A stretch of 64,000 nucleotides of DNA from Herbaspirillum frisingense GSF30 (GCF_000300975.2 NZ_AEEC02000017.1:1-64000), one strand, 5' to 3'. Positions 8,663 to 18,480 are shown, counted from the stretch's first letter. A program made the numbers and translations. The notes: generated by a model not told the origin, from the sequence alone.

Positions 8663-10920
8663 GCGCGCTCTCCCCATTCGTTGCGGGCAATCCATTCATT
8701 GGCCGCCAGCGGATAGATGGCCGAGGACAGGTGCAGCGGCCGGTTGGCGAACACCTGCAGGCTGTGGGCCTGTACCTGCACCGTGGCGCTGCCCTGCACC
8801 CTGGCCGCTGCGCCCTCGCCTTCCGGCATGCCGGTGGGCTGGGCGCTGTCCAGCAGCAGGCAGTATTCGCCTTCGGTGCGGGGGAAGTGGAACTCGATGG
8901 GCTCATGGCCGGCATTGACGAAGATCGTCAGCACATCCGGGATGGCTTCGGGAATGTCGCCGGGCGCATCGGTATTGGCGGCGTCCTGGATACGCGAACT
9001 CAGCTGCTTGTGAGGTTCCTGGCGCTTGCCGGCCAGTTGCAGGGTGATGGCGCGGGCCACCGGGTTGTTCCAGTCTTCGCTGGAGACCGGGCGCGCCGCC
9101 TCGTCGAACCACGCCACGTCGGGCAGGCCATCAGCCACCTTCTGCGCGCCATGCAGGAAATAGCTGGCGCGCAGGACCTCGAAGTCGCGGCGGATGGCGG
9201 TGACGCGGCCCACGAAGGCGGTCAGCGCGGCGCCTTCGGGCGAGCGGGCCTGCTCCCAGTTGATCCAGGAGATCTCATTGTCCTGGCAGTAGGCATTGTT
9301 GTTGCCGCCCTGGCTGCGGTTGAATTCGTCGCCGGCCAGCAGCATCGGCGTGCCTTGCGCCAGCAGGGTCGAGGCCAGCATGGAGCGTTGCACATTGGCG
9401 CGGGTGGCCTGGATGGCGGCATCGTCGGTCTCGCCTTCGGCCCCCCAGTTGTAGCTGGCGTTGTCGTTGTGGCCGTCGTTGTTGTTCTCGCCATTGGCCT
9501 CGTTGTGCTTGCCGTTGTAGCTGACCAGGTCACGCAGGGTGAAGCCGTCATGCGAGGCGATGAAGTTGATGCTGGCCCAGGGCTTGCGGCGATGGTGTTC
9601 GAACAGCTCGGCCGAACCCAGCATGCGCTGGGCGAAGCCGCCGCGCATGGCCTCGTCGCCCTTCCAGAACTTGCGCATGTCGTCGCGGAACTTGTCGTTC
9701 CATTCGCCGAAACGGGCCGGATGGTTACCCAGCTGGTAGCCGCCGGGGCCGATGTCCCAGGGTTCGGAAATGAGCTTCAGGCGCGACAGCACCGGGTCCT
9801 GCAGCAGCGCATCGAAGAAGCCCGAACCGGGGTCGAAGCCATGCGGCTCGCGTCCCAGGGTGGAGCCGAGGTCGAAGCGGAAGCCATCGATATGGAAGGA
9901 CTGCGCCCAGTAGCGCAGCGAATCCAGCACCATCTGCAACACGCGAGGGTGTGACAGGTTCAGCGTGTTGCCACAGCCGGTGTCATTGATGTGATAGCGC
10001 TCCTGACCGGGCATCAGGCGGAAGTAGCTGGCATTGTCCAGGCCGCGGAAGGACAGCGTGGGGCCCAGTTCGCTGCCGCAACTGGTGTGGTTGTAGACGA
10101 CGTCGAGGATGACCTCGATGCCGGCGCTGTGCAGGCGCCGCACGGCCATGCGCAGTTCGTTGGGGTCGCCCATGGACATGTAGGACGGCTCGGGCGCGAA
10201 ATACGAGAGCGTGCTGTAGCCCCAGTAGTTGCTCAGGCCACGCTCGACTAGGAAGCTGTCCTGCAGGAAGGCATGCACCGGCATCAGTTCCAGTGTGGTC
10301 ACGCCCAGGCGCAGCAGGTGGTCGATGAAGGCCGGATCGGACAGCGCGGCGAAGGTGCCGCGTTCGTGCGGCAGCAGGTCTTCGCGCATCTTGGAGATGC
10401 CCTTGACGTGAGCCTCGTAGATGACCGTCTTGTTCCACGGCACCTGCGGCAGGCGGTCATGTTCCCAGACGAAGGCGTCTTCGGTGACCATGGCCTTGGG
10501 CATGGCGGCGGCGCTGTCGCGCCGGTCGAAGGACAGGTCGGCGCGGGCCGAATGCAGGCGATAGCCATAGAGCGCATCGGTCCAGCGCACCTGGCCCACC
10601 AGGCGCTTGGCATAGGGGTCCAGCAGCAGTTTGTTGGGATTGAAGCGATGGCCCTTGTTGGGTTCGTAGGGGCCATGGGCGCGGAAACCATAAACCAGGC
10701 CGGGGGCGGCGCCGGGCAGGTAGCCGTGCCACACCTCGTCGGTGCATTCGGGCAGCTGGATGCGCTTGAGTTCACGCTTGCCGGAGGGGTCGAACAGGCA
10801 GAGATCCATGCGGGTGGCGTTGGCCGAGAACACCGCAAAATTGACCCCCAGGCCATCGGAGCTGGCGCCCAGGGGGTAAGGCAGGCCTGGCATCAGGCGA
10901 TCAGGAAAGGCGACACTCAT
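8659..10920 (-). CDS. glgX: Glycogen debranching enzyme (isoamylase-type)
   Basis: Cuts alpha-1,6 branches of glycogen or limit dextrins, releasing linear maltodextrins for MalQ and TreY. 753 residues: CBM48 N-terminus (LGVNFAVFSANATRMDLCLFD), then a GH13 barrel with DGFRFDLGSTLGRE (nucleophile), LISEPWDIGPGGYQ (acid/base) and ASHDGFTLRDLVSYN (third Asp). It starts at 10920, one base after the glgB stop, and its TGA overlaps the treZ ATG. The final ~150 residues include an IPEAIPDVLTIFVNAGHEP sheet domain usual for the family. Confidence 0.95.
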   Translation of the reverse strand: MSVAFPDRLMPGLPYPLGASSDGLGVNFAVFSANATRMDLCLFDPSGKRELKRIQLPECTDEVWHGYLPGAAPGLVYGFRAHGPYEPNKGHRFNPNKLLLDPYAKRLVGQVRWTDALYGYRLHSARADLSFDRRDSAAAMPKAMVTEDAFVWEHDRLPQVPWNKTVIYEAHVKGISKMREDLLPHERGTFAALSDPAFIDHLLRLGVTTLELMPVHAFLQDSFLVERGLSNYWGYSTLSYFAPEPSYMSMGDPNELRMAVRRLHSAGIEVILDVVYNHTSCGSELGPTLSFRGLDNASYFRLMPGQERYHINDTGCGNTLNLSHPRVLQMVLDSLRYWAQSFHIDGFRFDLGSTLGREPHGFDPGSGFFDALLQDPVLSRLKLISEPWDIGPGGYQLGNHPARFGEWNDKFRDDMRKFWKGDEAMRGGFAQRMLGSAELFEHHRRKPWASINFIASHDGFTLRDLVSYNGKHNEANGENNNDGHNDNASYNWGAEGETDDAAIQATRANVQRSMLASTLLAQGTPMLLAGDEFNRSQGGNNNAYCQDNEISWINWEQARSPEGAALTAFVGRVTAIRRDFEVLRASYFLHGAQKVADGLPDVAWFDEAARPVSSEDWNNPVARAITLQLAGKRQEPHKQLSSRIQDAANTDAPGDIPEAIPDVLTIFVNAGHEPIEFHFPRTEGEYCLLLDSAQPTGMPEGEGAAARVQGSATVQVQAHSLQVFANRPLHLSSAIYPLAANEWIARNEWGERA

Positions 10921-10921
10921 T

Positions 10922-13345
10922 TCAGGACTCTCTACGCAGGATCAGGGTGGACAGCGGCGGCAGGTTCAGTTCGATGGAGTTGGGGTGGCCATGCCAGCCC
11001 ATGTCCTGCACCTCGACCCGGCCCATGTTGCCGCTGTTGCTGCCGCCATAGACGGCGGCATCGGTATTGAGCACTTCGCGCCACACACCGGGCTGGCCCG
11101 GTGCGATGGGTGGCACGCCAATGCGGTAGTGGGTGCGTGGCACCGGGGTCAGGTTGACAACGATGAGCACCGGCGGCCCCTCGTCGGCGTAGCGGAAGTA
11201 GGCCAGCACGCTGTTGACGCTGTCGTCGCCGACCGCCCAGGAGAAGCCGTCGGCGCGGCAATCGCGCTGGTGCAGTGCCGGTTCGCTGCAATAGAGATGG
11301 TTCAGGTCGCTGACCAGCTGGCGCAGCTGGCGATGGCCGGCCGGGTGGCCGCCATGTTCGTCCAGCAGATGCCAGTACGGCGACTTGTCGTGGTCGAACT
11401 CGTCGGGCTGGCCGAATTCACTGCCCATGAAGAGCAGCTTCTTGCCCGGGTGCGTCCACATGAAGCCATAGTAGGCGCGCACGTTGGCGAAGCGGCGCCA
11501 TTCGTCGCCCGGCATCTTGTTGAGCAAGGCGCGCTTGCCATGCACCACTTCGTCATGCGAGATCGGCAGGATGAAGTTTTCCGAGAAGCCGTAGAGCAGG
11601 CCGAAGGTCATGTCGTGGTGGTGATAGCGGCGGAACAGCGGGTCATGCTGCATGTAGCGCAGGGTGTCGTTCATCCAGCCCATGTTCCACTTGTAGTGGA
11701 AACCCAGGCCGTGATGATCGGCCTCGTCCTTGACTTCGGCGGTCACGCCGGGCCAGGAGGTGGATTCCTCGGCAATCATCAGCGCGCCCGGGCAGCGCTG
11801 GGTCACGACGGTGTTGAGCTCGCGCAGGAAGGCCACGGCTTCCAGGTTTTCGCGGCCGCCATGGATGTTGGGCACCCACTCGCCGGACTTGCGGCTGTAG
11901 TCGCGGTAGAGCATGGAGGCCACCGCGTCCACGCGCAGGCCGTCGACGTGGAAGTGTTCCAGCCACTCCAGGGCGCTGGCGATCAGGAAGCCACGCACCT
12001 CATTGCGGCCGAGGTTGAAGATCAGGGTATTCCAGTCCTGGTGGAAGCCTTCGCGGGGGTCGGCGTGTTCGTACAGCGCGGTGCCGTCGAACTGCGCCAG
12101 GCCATGCTGGTCGCTGGGAAAATGCGCCGGCACCCAGTCCAGCAGCACGCCGATGCCGGCCTGGTGGCAACGGTCGACGAAGGCGGCGAAGCGCTCCGGT
12201 TTGCCGAAGCGGGCACTGGGCGCGAACATGCTGATCGGCTGGTAGCCCCAAGAGCCACCGAAGGGATGTTCCATCACCGGCATCAGTTCGATATGGGTGA
12301 AGCCCATGCCGACCACGTAGGGGATCAGCTCATCGGCCAGTTCATCCCAGGTGAGGTTGCGATGCGCCTGTTCCGGCACGCGGCGCCAGGAGGCGGGATG
12401 CACCTCGTAGATGGACATGGGCGCCGAGCGCGACTGGCGCTGGGCGCGTTCGGCCATCCACTGCTGGTCCTGCCAGACATAGGGACGGGCATCGGCCACC
12501 ACCGAGGCGGTAGCCGGCGGGGGCTCGGTCGCGCGCGCCACCGGATCGGCCTTGAGCGGCAGCAGTACGCCATCACGGCCGAGGATTTCGTATTTGTAGA
12601 CATCGCCAGGACCGATGCGGGGGATGAACAGCTCCCACACGCCCGGCTCATGGCGCAGGCGCATCACGTGACGGCGCCCGTCCCACTGGTTGAAGTCACC
12701 CACCACCGAGACGCGCTCGGCATTGGGTGCCCAGACGGCAAAGCGGGTGCCGGGCACGCCATCGATTTCCATCGGGCGCGCGCCCAGGCAATCGGCCAGT
12801 TGACGATGGCGACCTTCCTGCAACAGGTGCAGGTCCAGCTCGCCCAGCAACAGGCCGAAGGCGTAAGGGTCTTCGGTGCTCTGCACGCTGCGGTTGCCGT
12901 CGGGGATATGCCAGTCCACGTCCAACACATAGGGGACCTGGTAGCGACGCTGCTCCAGGCCGGTGACGACACCGCTGAAGAAGCCGCTGGGCGAACCGTT
13001 GAGCGGATATTGCTGCAGTTCTCCCAACAGGGCGCCGCTATGCCGGCAGCGCACGCGGACCGCTTCGGCACCGGGGTGGAAGCAACGAATGGCGCTGACG
13101 CCGCTGGCCTCGCGCGCATAGCGGGGGCCGAGCAGGCAGAAAGGCTGGTTCAGGCGCCCTGCCAGCAGGGCCTCCAGCAGGCCCTGCTCTTCAAAGGACA
13201 GGGACAGCGCGGTTTTTTCGAGGGGAGGAAGGGACTGCTCCGGGCTTGCGCCGGGGGCATGATGGGGGGGCGCCGAGCTGGCGTCGGAAGACGAATCCGC
13301 GGAGTCCAGGGATTCCCTATACGCCATGACAGACATGCCGGACAT
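10922..13345 (-). CDS. glgB: 1,4-alpha-glucan branching enzyme
   Basis: Introduces alpha-1,6 branches into glycogen. 807 residues, longer than the ~730 of the E. coli enzyme because of a serine/alanine/proline-rich N-terminal ~55 residues. Two CBM48-like domains precede a GH13 barrel with [13 protein letters not shown] (nucleophile Asp473), [12 protein letters not shown] (acid/base Glu526; the 53-residue spacing equals that of the E. coli enzyme) and [10 protein letters not shown]. The ATG at 13345 is preferred because AGGAG (13351-13355) sits 5 nt upstream; a GTG at 13351 and ATG codons at 13339 and 13330 are alternatives. It is followed one base later by glgX. Confidence 0.94.
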   Translation of the reverse strand: MSGMSVMAYRESLDSADSSSDASSAPPHHAPGASPEQSLPPLEKTALSLSFEEQGLLEALLAGRLNQPFCLLGPRYAREASGVSAIRCFHPGAEAVRVRCRHSGALLGELQQYPLNGSPSGFFSGVVTGLEQRRYQVPYVLDVDWHIPDGNRSVQSTEDPYAFGLLLGELDLHLLQEGRHRQLADCLGARPMEIDGVPGTRFAVWAPNAERVSVVGDFNQWDGRRHVMRLRHEPGVWELFIPRIGPGDVYKYEILGRDGVLLPLKADPVARATEPPPATASVVADARPYVWQDQQWMAERAQRQSRSAPMSIYEVHPASWRRVPEQAHRNLTWDELADELIPYVVGMGFTHIELMPVMEHPFGGSWGYQPISMFAPSARFGKPERFAAFVDRCHQAGIGVLLDWVPAHFPSDQHGLAQFDGTALYEHADPREGFHQDWNTLIFNLGRNEVRGFLIASALEWLEHFHVDGLRVDAVASMLYRDYSRKSGEWVPNIHGGRENLEAVAFLRELNTVVTQRCPGALMIAEESTSWPGVTAEVKDEADHHGLGFHYKWNMGWMNDTLRYMQHDPLFRRYHHHDMTFGLLYGFSENFILPISHDEVVHGKRALLNKMPGDEWRRFANVRAYYGFMWTHPGKKLLFMGSEFGQPDEFDHDKSPYWHLLDEHGGHPAGHRQLRQLVSDLNHLYCSEPALHQRDCRADGFSWAVGDDSVNSVLAYFRYADEGPPVLIVVNLTPVPRTHYRIGVPPIAPGQPGVWREVLNTDAAVYGGSNSGNMGRVEVQDMGWHGHPNSIELNLPPLSTLILRRES

Positions 13346-13439
13346 GCACACTCCTGTTGTTGTTATCTGGGTTGATCGAAATATCGATAGTCAGCATCCG
13401 GCGCACCGCGTGGCGGCACGCCGGCAAACACCTTCCCTG

Positions 13440-13468
13440 CCGCGTCCCTGATGGATGCAGGGACGCGG
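13440..13468. other. Perfect 11-bp stem-loop between glgA and glgB
   Basis: Bases 13440-13450 pair with 13458-13468 around a 7-nt loop. It lies in the 183-nt space between the glgA stop and the glgB start, on the glgA mRNA. There is no T-run on either strand, so it may be a weak terminator, an attenuator or an mRNA-stabilising hairpin. Confidence 0.4.
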
Positions 13469-13528
13469 TCGGGCTTGAAAGAAAATTGTCAAAAGACGGC
13501 TGCAGCTGCGGCGGCTGCAGCGACGCGA

Positions 13529-15148
13529 TCAGGCCGCCGCCACGGCCGAAGGTCCGGCAACCACACCCGCCAGGGCCGCCGCAATGGCCGCCGCCGGACT
13601 GACCATGCCGGCCAACCGCTCATGGGCAACTGCGCTCTGGGCGACCTGCGCGGCCGGCCGCTCCACCGGCAAGGGACGCGGGGCAAACAGTGGGCGCACG
13701 GCCATGTCCGCCACGTGAGCATAGGCGTCGATGTAGGCACGGGTGGGCCCGGCCCAGTCGCAGTCGATGCTCATGGCATTGCGCTGGATGGACTGCCAGC
13801 GCTCGTTGTCGTTGTAGAGCGCAAAGGCGCGGGCGACGGCGTGCTGCATGTCTTCCACGCGCTCGCCTTCGAACAGCACGCCGGTGGCGCGTTGCGGATC
13901 GAGATCGGCGTCGCATACGGTATCGACCAGACCACCCACGCGGGAGCCGATGGGAATGGCGCCATAGCGCATGGCATACAGCGGGGTCAGGCCAAAGGGC
14001 TCGAAGCGGGTCGGGTGCAACAGCATGTCGCTGCCGGCATGCAGCGCATGGGCGCGGCGCTCGTCATAGCCGATATGCACGGCGATGCGGCCAGGATACT
14101 GGCGGGTGAGTGCCAGGAAGGCGTCTTCGTAGTCATGGTCGCCGCAGCCCAGCACCACCACCTGCAGCCGCGGATGGCGATCCAGGATGCCCGGCAATGC
14201 CTCGATGACGACGTCGGCCATCTTCTGGTGCGAGATGCGGCTGCCCAGGCCCATCACCGGGGCGAAGGGATCGACCGGCAGGCCGAACAGCTTTTGCAGG
14301 TCGCGCTTGCAGGCAGACTTGCCCTTCATGTTGCCGACGCTGAAATTGCGGGCGATCAGCGGATCGTTGGCGGGGTTCCACAGCTCGGCGTCAATCGCAT
14401 TGGGGATGGCGCGCAGGTCCAGCTTGCGGAAGGACAGGATGCCGTCCATGCCGCAGCCGAAGCGCGGGGTCATGATCTCTTCGGCATAGTTGCGGCTGAC
14501 GGTGGAGACGCAATCGGAGAAGCGGATGCCGGCCTTGAGGAAGGACAGCTTGCCCCAGTACTCCACGCCATCGCCGGTCAGCAGATGCTGGGGAATACCG
14601 ATCTGCTCGGCCGAGCCCAGCGCGAAATTGCCCTGGAAGGCCAGGTTGTGGATGGTCAGCATGGTACCGATGTGATCCAGCCCGCGCAGCTTCAGGAGGC
14701 AGGGAATCAGCCCGGCGTGCCAATCATTGGCGTGCACCACGTGCGGTGCCGGCAGGCTGGTCTCGCCGGCGCAGATGGCCACGGCCGCATGCGAGAGGTC
14801 GGCGAAGCACAGCGCGTTGTCGCTGAACTCCACGCCATCGGCATCGAGATAGGGGTTGGCGCCGCGCTGGCGGAAACGCGCGGTATCGAGCAGCAGTACC
14901 GGCACGTCGGTGCCGGGGATGGAGCCGCGCAGGAGCCGGCCGGCACCGCCGGGCAGCCCATGCTTGAGACCGATCTGTACCGTCTCGCCGAGATTGCGCA
15001 CCGCCTCCGGATAGGCGGGCATGAGGATGCTGGCGTCGATGCCGACTTTGCGCAGCGCTACCGCCAAGGCGGTGATGACGTCGGCCAGGCCACCGGTCTT
15101 GACGAGCGGTACGGCCTCCGAGCTGACTAACAGAACTCGAGCTTGCAA
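13529..15148 (-). CDS. glgA: Glycogen synthase (ADP-glucose type, GT5)
   Basis: Adds glucose from ADP-glucose to the non-reducing end of glycogen. 539 residues with the ADP-glucose-binding KTGGLADV (Lys17), HANDWHAGL in the N-terminal Rossmann domain, and RFEPFGLTPLYAMRYGAIPI, the conserved GT5 C-terminal motif. The core ends near residue 485 and is followed by ~50 alanine/proline/valine-rich residues not usual in GlgA. The start is a TTG at 15148 with AGGGG about 7 nt upstream; no ATG fits the expected N-terminus. It is the first gene of the cluster. No glgC is present in the window, so ADP-glucose must come from a gene elsewhere. Confidence 0.93.
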   Translation of the reverse strand: MQARVLLVSSEAVPLVKTGGLADVITALAVALRKVGIDASILMPAYPEAVRNLGETVQIGLKHGLPGGAGRLLRGSIPGTDVPVLLLDTARFRQRGANPYLDADGVEFSDNALCFADLSHAAVAICAGETSLPAPHVVHANDWHAGLIPCLLKLRGLDHIGTMLTIHNLAFQGNFALGSAEQIGIPQHLLTGDGVEYWGKLSFLKAGIRFSDCVSTVSRNYAEEIMTPRFGCGMDGILSFRKLDLRAIPNAIDAELWNPANDPLIARNFSVGNMKGKSACKRDLQKLFGLPVDPFAPVMGLGSRISHQKMADVVIEALPGILDRHPRLQVVVLGCGDHDYEDAFLALTRQYPGRIAVHIGYDERRAHALHAGSDMLLHPTRFEPFGLTPLYAMRYGAIPIGSRVGGLVDTVCDADLDPQRATGVLFEGERVEDMQHAVARAFALYNDNERWQSIQRNAMSIDCDWAGPTRAYIDAYAHVADMAVRPLFAPRPLPVERPAAQVAQSAVAHERLAGMVSPAAAIAAALAGVVAGPSAVAAA

Positions 15149-15760
15149 GATGGACCCCTAATGTGTGAAAGCACCTGAGATGGAAAGCACCCTTGGCTCG
15201 TCGCATCGCATTTCATCTGCACCTCGGCCGGGCTTGATCCGGTGGCCGGGCGAAGACATGTCCTTGTTGTTATGTTGGCCTGGACAAACTTTTGAGCGCC
15301 GATGATTACGTTATACGGATCAGGGTCAGCCCTCACTATCGGACAGCGGCCTGAGATCGCGTAGGATGAATCCTACTGTTGCAGCGCGGCGAAAAAACCG
15401 GAGCTGCACGCTGGGCAGAAATCCGCGTTGGTGACGAGGCCTGCTACCGCACTGCACGAAAACGCAAACGCCGGCCGGGCCACGAAGGTCGGGCCGCAGT
15501 ACGACGAATTGACGACGAATTGACGATGAAGAGGGTGCAGTGCCGGCGGTTCAAGTGGCGGTGCTGGCGTGGATGCCGTGGCTGCCGAGGCGAGTATGCC
15601 GCTGCACGCGGTGATGAACCCCTACTTTAGCCAAAGGAGCCTGAAAGCCGCCAATTGAACCTCGCTATATGGGGTCTAGCCCGATTGCGGCCCTGTATCC
15701 CTCATCCGTGGGAAGGGCCGCCCAAGCTCTGCCGTGCAGTCCACGGCATGGCTGGCGGGA
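15149..15760. other. 612-nt non-coding stretch upstream of glgA
   Basis: No convincing gene. The glgA promoter should lie at its left end. An 83-codon frame at 15379-15630 has a TTG start, no ribosome site and an arginine-rich composition typical of spurious GC-rich frames. An 8-bp inverted repeat (15687-15694 with 15714-15721) lies just downstream of the dodecin gene and may help end its transcript. Confidence 0.5.
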
Positions 15761-15988
15761 TCAGGCCTCGACCCGGAAGCCGATCTTCAGACCGACCTGG
15801 AAATGGCCGATGCTGCCATTTTCGACATGGCCACGGCATTGGGTGACCTCGAACCAGTCGACGTTCTTGACGGTCTTGACGACGTCGGCCAAGGCATTGC
15901 GGATGGCCTCGTCGCTGCTGTTGGGCGAACTGCCCACGACTTCGATGATCTTGTAAGTGTTGGAATTGTCGTGCTTGCGCTCGTTCAT
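15761..15988 (-). CDS. Dodecin family flavin-binding protein
   Basis: A 75-residue protein with the full dodecin fold signature: YKIIEVVGSS at the N-terminus, then a helix (DEAIRNALADVVKTV) and WFEVTQCRGHVENG, ending in HFQVGLKIGFRVE. Dodecins form hollow 12-mers that store flavin or CoA-related ligands in the cytosol; Trp45 corresponds to the residue that stacks on the isoalloxazine ring. The start at 15988 has AAGGAG 5 nt upstream; an in-frame start at 16003 would add five residues. Single gene, same strand as glgA but separated by 612 nt, so probably its own unit. Confidence 0.9.
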   Translation of the reverse strand: MNERKHDNSNTYKIIEVVGSSPNSSDEAIRNALADVVKTVKNVDWFEVTQCRGHVENGSIGHFQVGLKIGFRVEA

Positions 15989-16432
15989 TGGAACTCCTTG
16001 CATGAGGTATGAGAGGATGGACGGTTCAGCAAGGCTAGCCGCTCATGCCGGCAGCCGACATCGGCCAATGCCACCAATTGGCGTAGGAATCGATGCGCAG
16101 GGATACCGGGACTCGGGTACCAATCGGCAAGCCCGCGCATCGGGGGCCCGAAACTCACCTTGCATTGCTGCGCAGCAAATTCCAAGAGAATGGCAGGTGG
16201 TGATCCTTGCCCCACCCCAACATTTCGCGACTTCCTACAAAAATTTAGGTCGCCGAACACCTGTTGCAGCGCAGCTAAAACGGCTAATATGCTTTCATCT
16301 GGCTTGCCAAAACGTTCACATATCGGCCGCAATGTTTCCTCGCCGGCCCCCTGCGAACAGGATTTGGCAGCCCTGCCCGTCGGCCCTGCCGGCCGCGGGT
16401 CTGCACAAGATTTTCATCCCTTGGAGAACATC
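15989..16432. other. 444-nt intergenic stretch between divergent small genes
   Basis: Lies between the dodecin gene (minus) and the 60-codon gene at 16433 (plus), so it should hold both promoters. No convincing gene or clear operator was seen. A 115-codon frame on the minus strand (15985-16332) overlaps the dodecin start and ribosome site and is not credible. Confidence 0.5.
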
Positions 16433-16615
16433 ATGTCGCAACTCAACCCTGGCATTCCAGGCAGCCCGCAGCAAGGGGCTCCCGTCAAAGCGATCAGCGC
16501 ACCGCCGGAAGACCTGCAACACGTCAACGACGATGCCGCCGCCGCCCGCCACCTGACCGCCCTCCGCATTCGCGGGCAACTGGCGGAACTGGACAGCGAA
16601 CGGCCACAAGCCTGA
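16433..16615 (+). CDS. Small hypothetical protein, 60 residues
   Basis: I do not recognise a family. The ATG has GGAGA 7 nt upstream, and the frame is followed 29 nt later by a strong rho-independent terminator, both supporting a real, single-gene transcript. The N-terminal third is low complexity (Pro/Gly/Ser/Gln); the C-terminal half (DDAAAARHLTALRIRGQLAEL) is predicted helical and amphipathic. No signal peptide, membrane segment or cysteine. A longer in-frame reading from 16160 has no support. Orphan between a dodecin gene and norR. Confidence 0.6.
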   Translation: MSQLNPGIPGSPQQGAPVKAISAPPEDLQHVNDDAAAARHLTALRIRGQLAELDSERPQA

Positions 16616-16644
16616 ACTTCCCGGCGTCGTCGGCAAGACGCTGC

Positions 16645-16693
16645 GGCCAGTGCTCACGGGTGTCTACCCGGCGAGCACTGGCCGATTTTTTTT
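16645..16693 (+). terminator. Strong rho-independent terminator
   Basis: GGCCAGTGCTC pairs with GAGCACTGGCC, with an inner CGGGT/ACCCG stem, followed by eight T residues (16686-16693). It ends the small gene at 16433. Confidence 0.9.
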
Positions 16694-16768
16694 AGAGCGT
16701 GTCGACTGCTGTGCCTGCGCTCTCAGGCACAGGCGCCCTGCTCTCATGCCCTGTTCTTCCTGAAGCCA

Positions 16769-18370
16769 TCAACGCAATCCCAGTCTGCGGGCCAGTCGGC
16801 TCAGGTTGGCCCGGTCCAGCCCCAGCTCGCGTGCGGCAGCCGCCAGGTTGCCCTGGTGTCGCTCCAGGCTGGCACCGACCAGCTCGCGCTCGTAGCGCTC
16901 CACTGCATCGCGCAGTGACAAAGAGAGCGGCCCCGGCGTGGCGCCGGTCGGCTTGACTCCCGCGACAGCACTCCCCATTGCCGCGCTTGCATCGGACGCG
17001 AGCGCCAGCGGCGTGCGCAGGTCCAGCGCCTCGGCGTCCAGCGTGAGGATGGATGGACGCTGCGGCTGTGCTGCCAGGGCACGCAAGGCGCTGCGGCCGA
17101 CCAGATGTTCCAGCTCCCGGATGTTGCCCGGCCAAGGGTATTCCTGCAGGGCGCGCTGGGCGTCGGCGGACAGCCGCAGGCTGGTCAGGCCCAGTCTTGC
17201 GCGGTTCTGCTCCAGGAAATACCCGGCCAGCAGCAGCACGTCGCGACCCCGCTCACGTAGGGGCGGCACCCGGATGGGAAAGACCGACAGGCGGTGATAG
17301 AAGTCGGCGCGGAAGTGACCGCGCTTGACCTCTTCGGCCAGGTCGCGATTGGTGGCGGCGATCAGGCGTACATCGACCCGATGTTCACGGTCCGATCCCA
17401 CCCGCTGCAATTGCCCGCTCTGCAGTACCCGCAGCAGTTTGGCCTGCACCGCCAGCGGCAACTCGCCGACTTCATCCAGGAACAGCGTGCCGCCATCGGC
17501 CATCTCGAACTTGCCACGACGGTCAGCCACCGCACCCGAGAAGGCGCCCCGGACGTGACCGAACAGTTCACTCTCGACCAGGGTGTCGGGCAAGGCGGCG
17601 CAGTTCAGGCTGATCATGGGCTTGTGGGCGCGGGGCGAGGCGGCATGCAGGGCGTGCGCCACCAGCTCCTTGCCGGTGCCGGTTTCGCCGCTGATCAATA
17701 CCGTCATATCGCTGGGTGCGGCCATGCGTATTTCTTCCATCAGCTGGCGCTGGGCCGGGCTCTGGCCGATCAGTTCACGCTTGCCCTGGCTTTCCTCCAG
17801 CCCGAGACGATAGGCTTCGGCACGCTGGCGCGCCTGTTCTCCGGCTTGCGAAAGGTCACTGATGCGCTCGGCCACGTTGACGGTGGCGGCCGCCAGCGCG
17901 GCAAAGGCATGCAGCGAGGCCATGTCGACCCCGTCGAAGCGGCCCGGCCCCAGCGCATCCAGCGTGACCAGGCCCCAGGGACGGCCGTTGACGGTCAGCG
18001 CGCAACCCATGCAATCGTGCACTTCCAGCTGGCCGGAATGGGCGTCGTTGAGCCCGTCGACCAGACCATCATAGGGGTCGGGCAAGCTGGAATCAGCCGG
18101 GAAGCGCGTGGGCGCCACATTGGCCAGCAGCACGCCGAAGCGCGGATGATCTGCCACCCGGAAGCGCCGCCCGAGGGTGTCGCCAGAAAGACCGTCAATG
18201 GCCAGCGGCACCAGCACCTCGCCCTCCAGCCGCAGCAGCGCGGCCGCGTCGCAGGGAAAGAGCGTGCGCAAGGTCTGCAGCAGGCGCCGGTAGCGCTCCC
18301 GATCATCGATCTCCCGGGAGAGGTCGGCCACCAGCGGCAACAGTGCATCCAGCAAGGCCTTTGAAGTCAT
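16769..18370 (-). CDS. norR: Nitric-oxide-sensing sigma-54 activator NorR
   Basis: 533 residues in the NorR order: an N-terminal GAF domain (about 1-180) that in the family holds a NO-sensing iron, a AAA+ domain with GETGTGKE (Walker A) and [11 protein letters not shown] (Walker B), and a C-terminal Fis-type helix-turn-helix ([25 protein letters not shown]). The sigma-54 contact loop reads GAFSGA (near residue 275; bases 17530-17547) instead of GAFTGA. It is divergent from hmp, and three GT-N7-AC sites plus a -24/-12 promoter lie between them. The ATG at 18370 is chosen; it lacks a clear ribosome site, and a TTG at 18382 is an alternative. One NorR-type site overlaps this start, which suggests autoregulation. 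Confidence 0.93.
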   Translation of the reverse strand: MTSKALLDALLPLVADLSREIDDRERYRRLLQTLRTLFPCDAAALLRLEGEVLVPLAIDGLSGDTLGRRFRVADHPRFGVLLANVAPTRFPADSSLPDPYDGLVDGLNDAHSGQLEVHDCMGCALTVNGRPWGLVTLDALGPGRFDGVDMASLHAFAALAAATVNVAERISDLSQAGEQARQRAEAYRLGLEESQGKRELIGQSPAQRQLMEEIRMAAPSDMTVLISGETGTGKELVAHALHAASPRAHKPMISLNCAALPDTLVESELFGHVRGAFSGAVADRRGKFEMADGGTLFLDEVGELPLAVQAKLLRVLQSGQLQRVGSDREHRVDVRLIAATNRDLAEEVKRGHFRADFYHRLSVFPIRVPPLRERGRDVLLLAGYFLEQNRARLGLTSLRLSADAQRALQEYPWPGNIRELEHLVGRSALRALAAQPQRPSILTLDAEALDLRTPLALASDASAAMGSAVAGVKPTGATPGPLSLSLRDAVERYERELVGASLERHQGNLAAAARELGLDRANLSRLARRLGLR

Positions 18371-18422
18371 ATTGACTACCAATAAAGTGAATTAAAGTCA
18401 TTATGACACAGGTAAAAATCAC
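18366..18422. promoter_or_regulatory. Three NorR-type enhancer sites (GT-N7-AC)
   Basis: GTCATATTGAC at 18366-18376, GTCATTATGAC at 18397-18407 and a GT-AAAAATC-AC element at 18412-18422 each match the GT-N7-AC core of NorR sites. The first two are good palindromes and the first covers the norR start codon. They lie about 45 to 110 bp upstream of the hmp sigma-54 promoter, a normal enhancer distance. Confidence 0.75.
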
Positions 18423-18464
18423 ATGGATATTTCCTAAGTCATTGATTTTATTAGGGTGGGATGA

Positions 18465-18480
18465 TGGCACGGCTTTTGTA
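18465..18480 (+). promoter_or_regulatory. Sigma-54 (-24/-12) promoter of hmp
   Basis: TGGCACG, four bases, then TTGTA matches the sigma-54 consensus TGGCACG-N4-TTGCA with one change (GT for GC at -12). It lies 58 bp before the hmp start, consistent with NorR being a sigma-54 activator. Confidence 0.8.

Noticed and set aside
10985-13375. A 796-codon plus-strand frame opposite glgB
   Set aside because: Shadow of glgB: histidine/valine-rich, no domains, no ribosome site.
13352-13528. A small gene between glgA and glgB
   Set aside because: Only a stem-loop and short, unsupported frames are present.
13451-15130. A 559-codon plus-strand frame opposite glgA
   Set aside because: Shadow of a fully conserved glycogen synthase gene.
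15985-16332. A 115-codon minus-strand frame before the dodecin gene
   Set aside because: Overlaps the dodecin start and its ribosome site and resembles no family.
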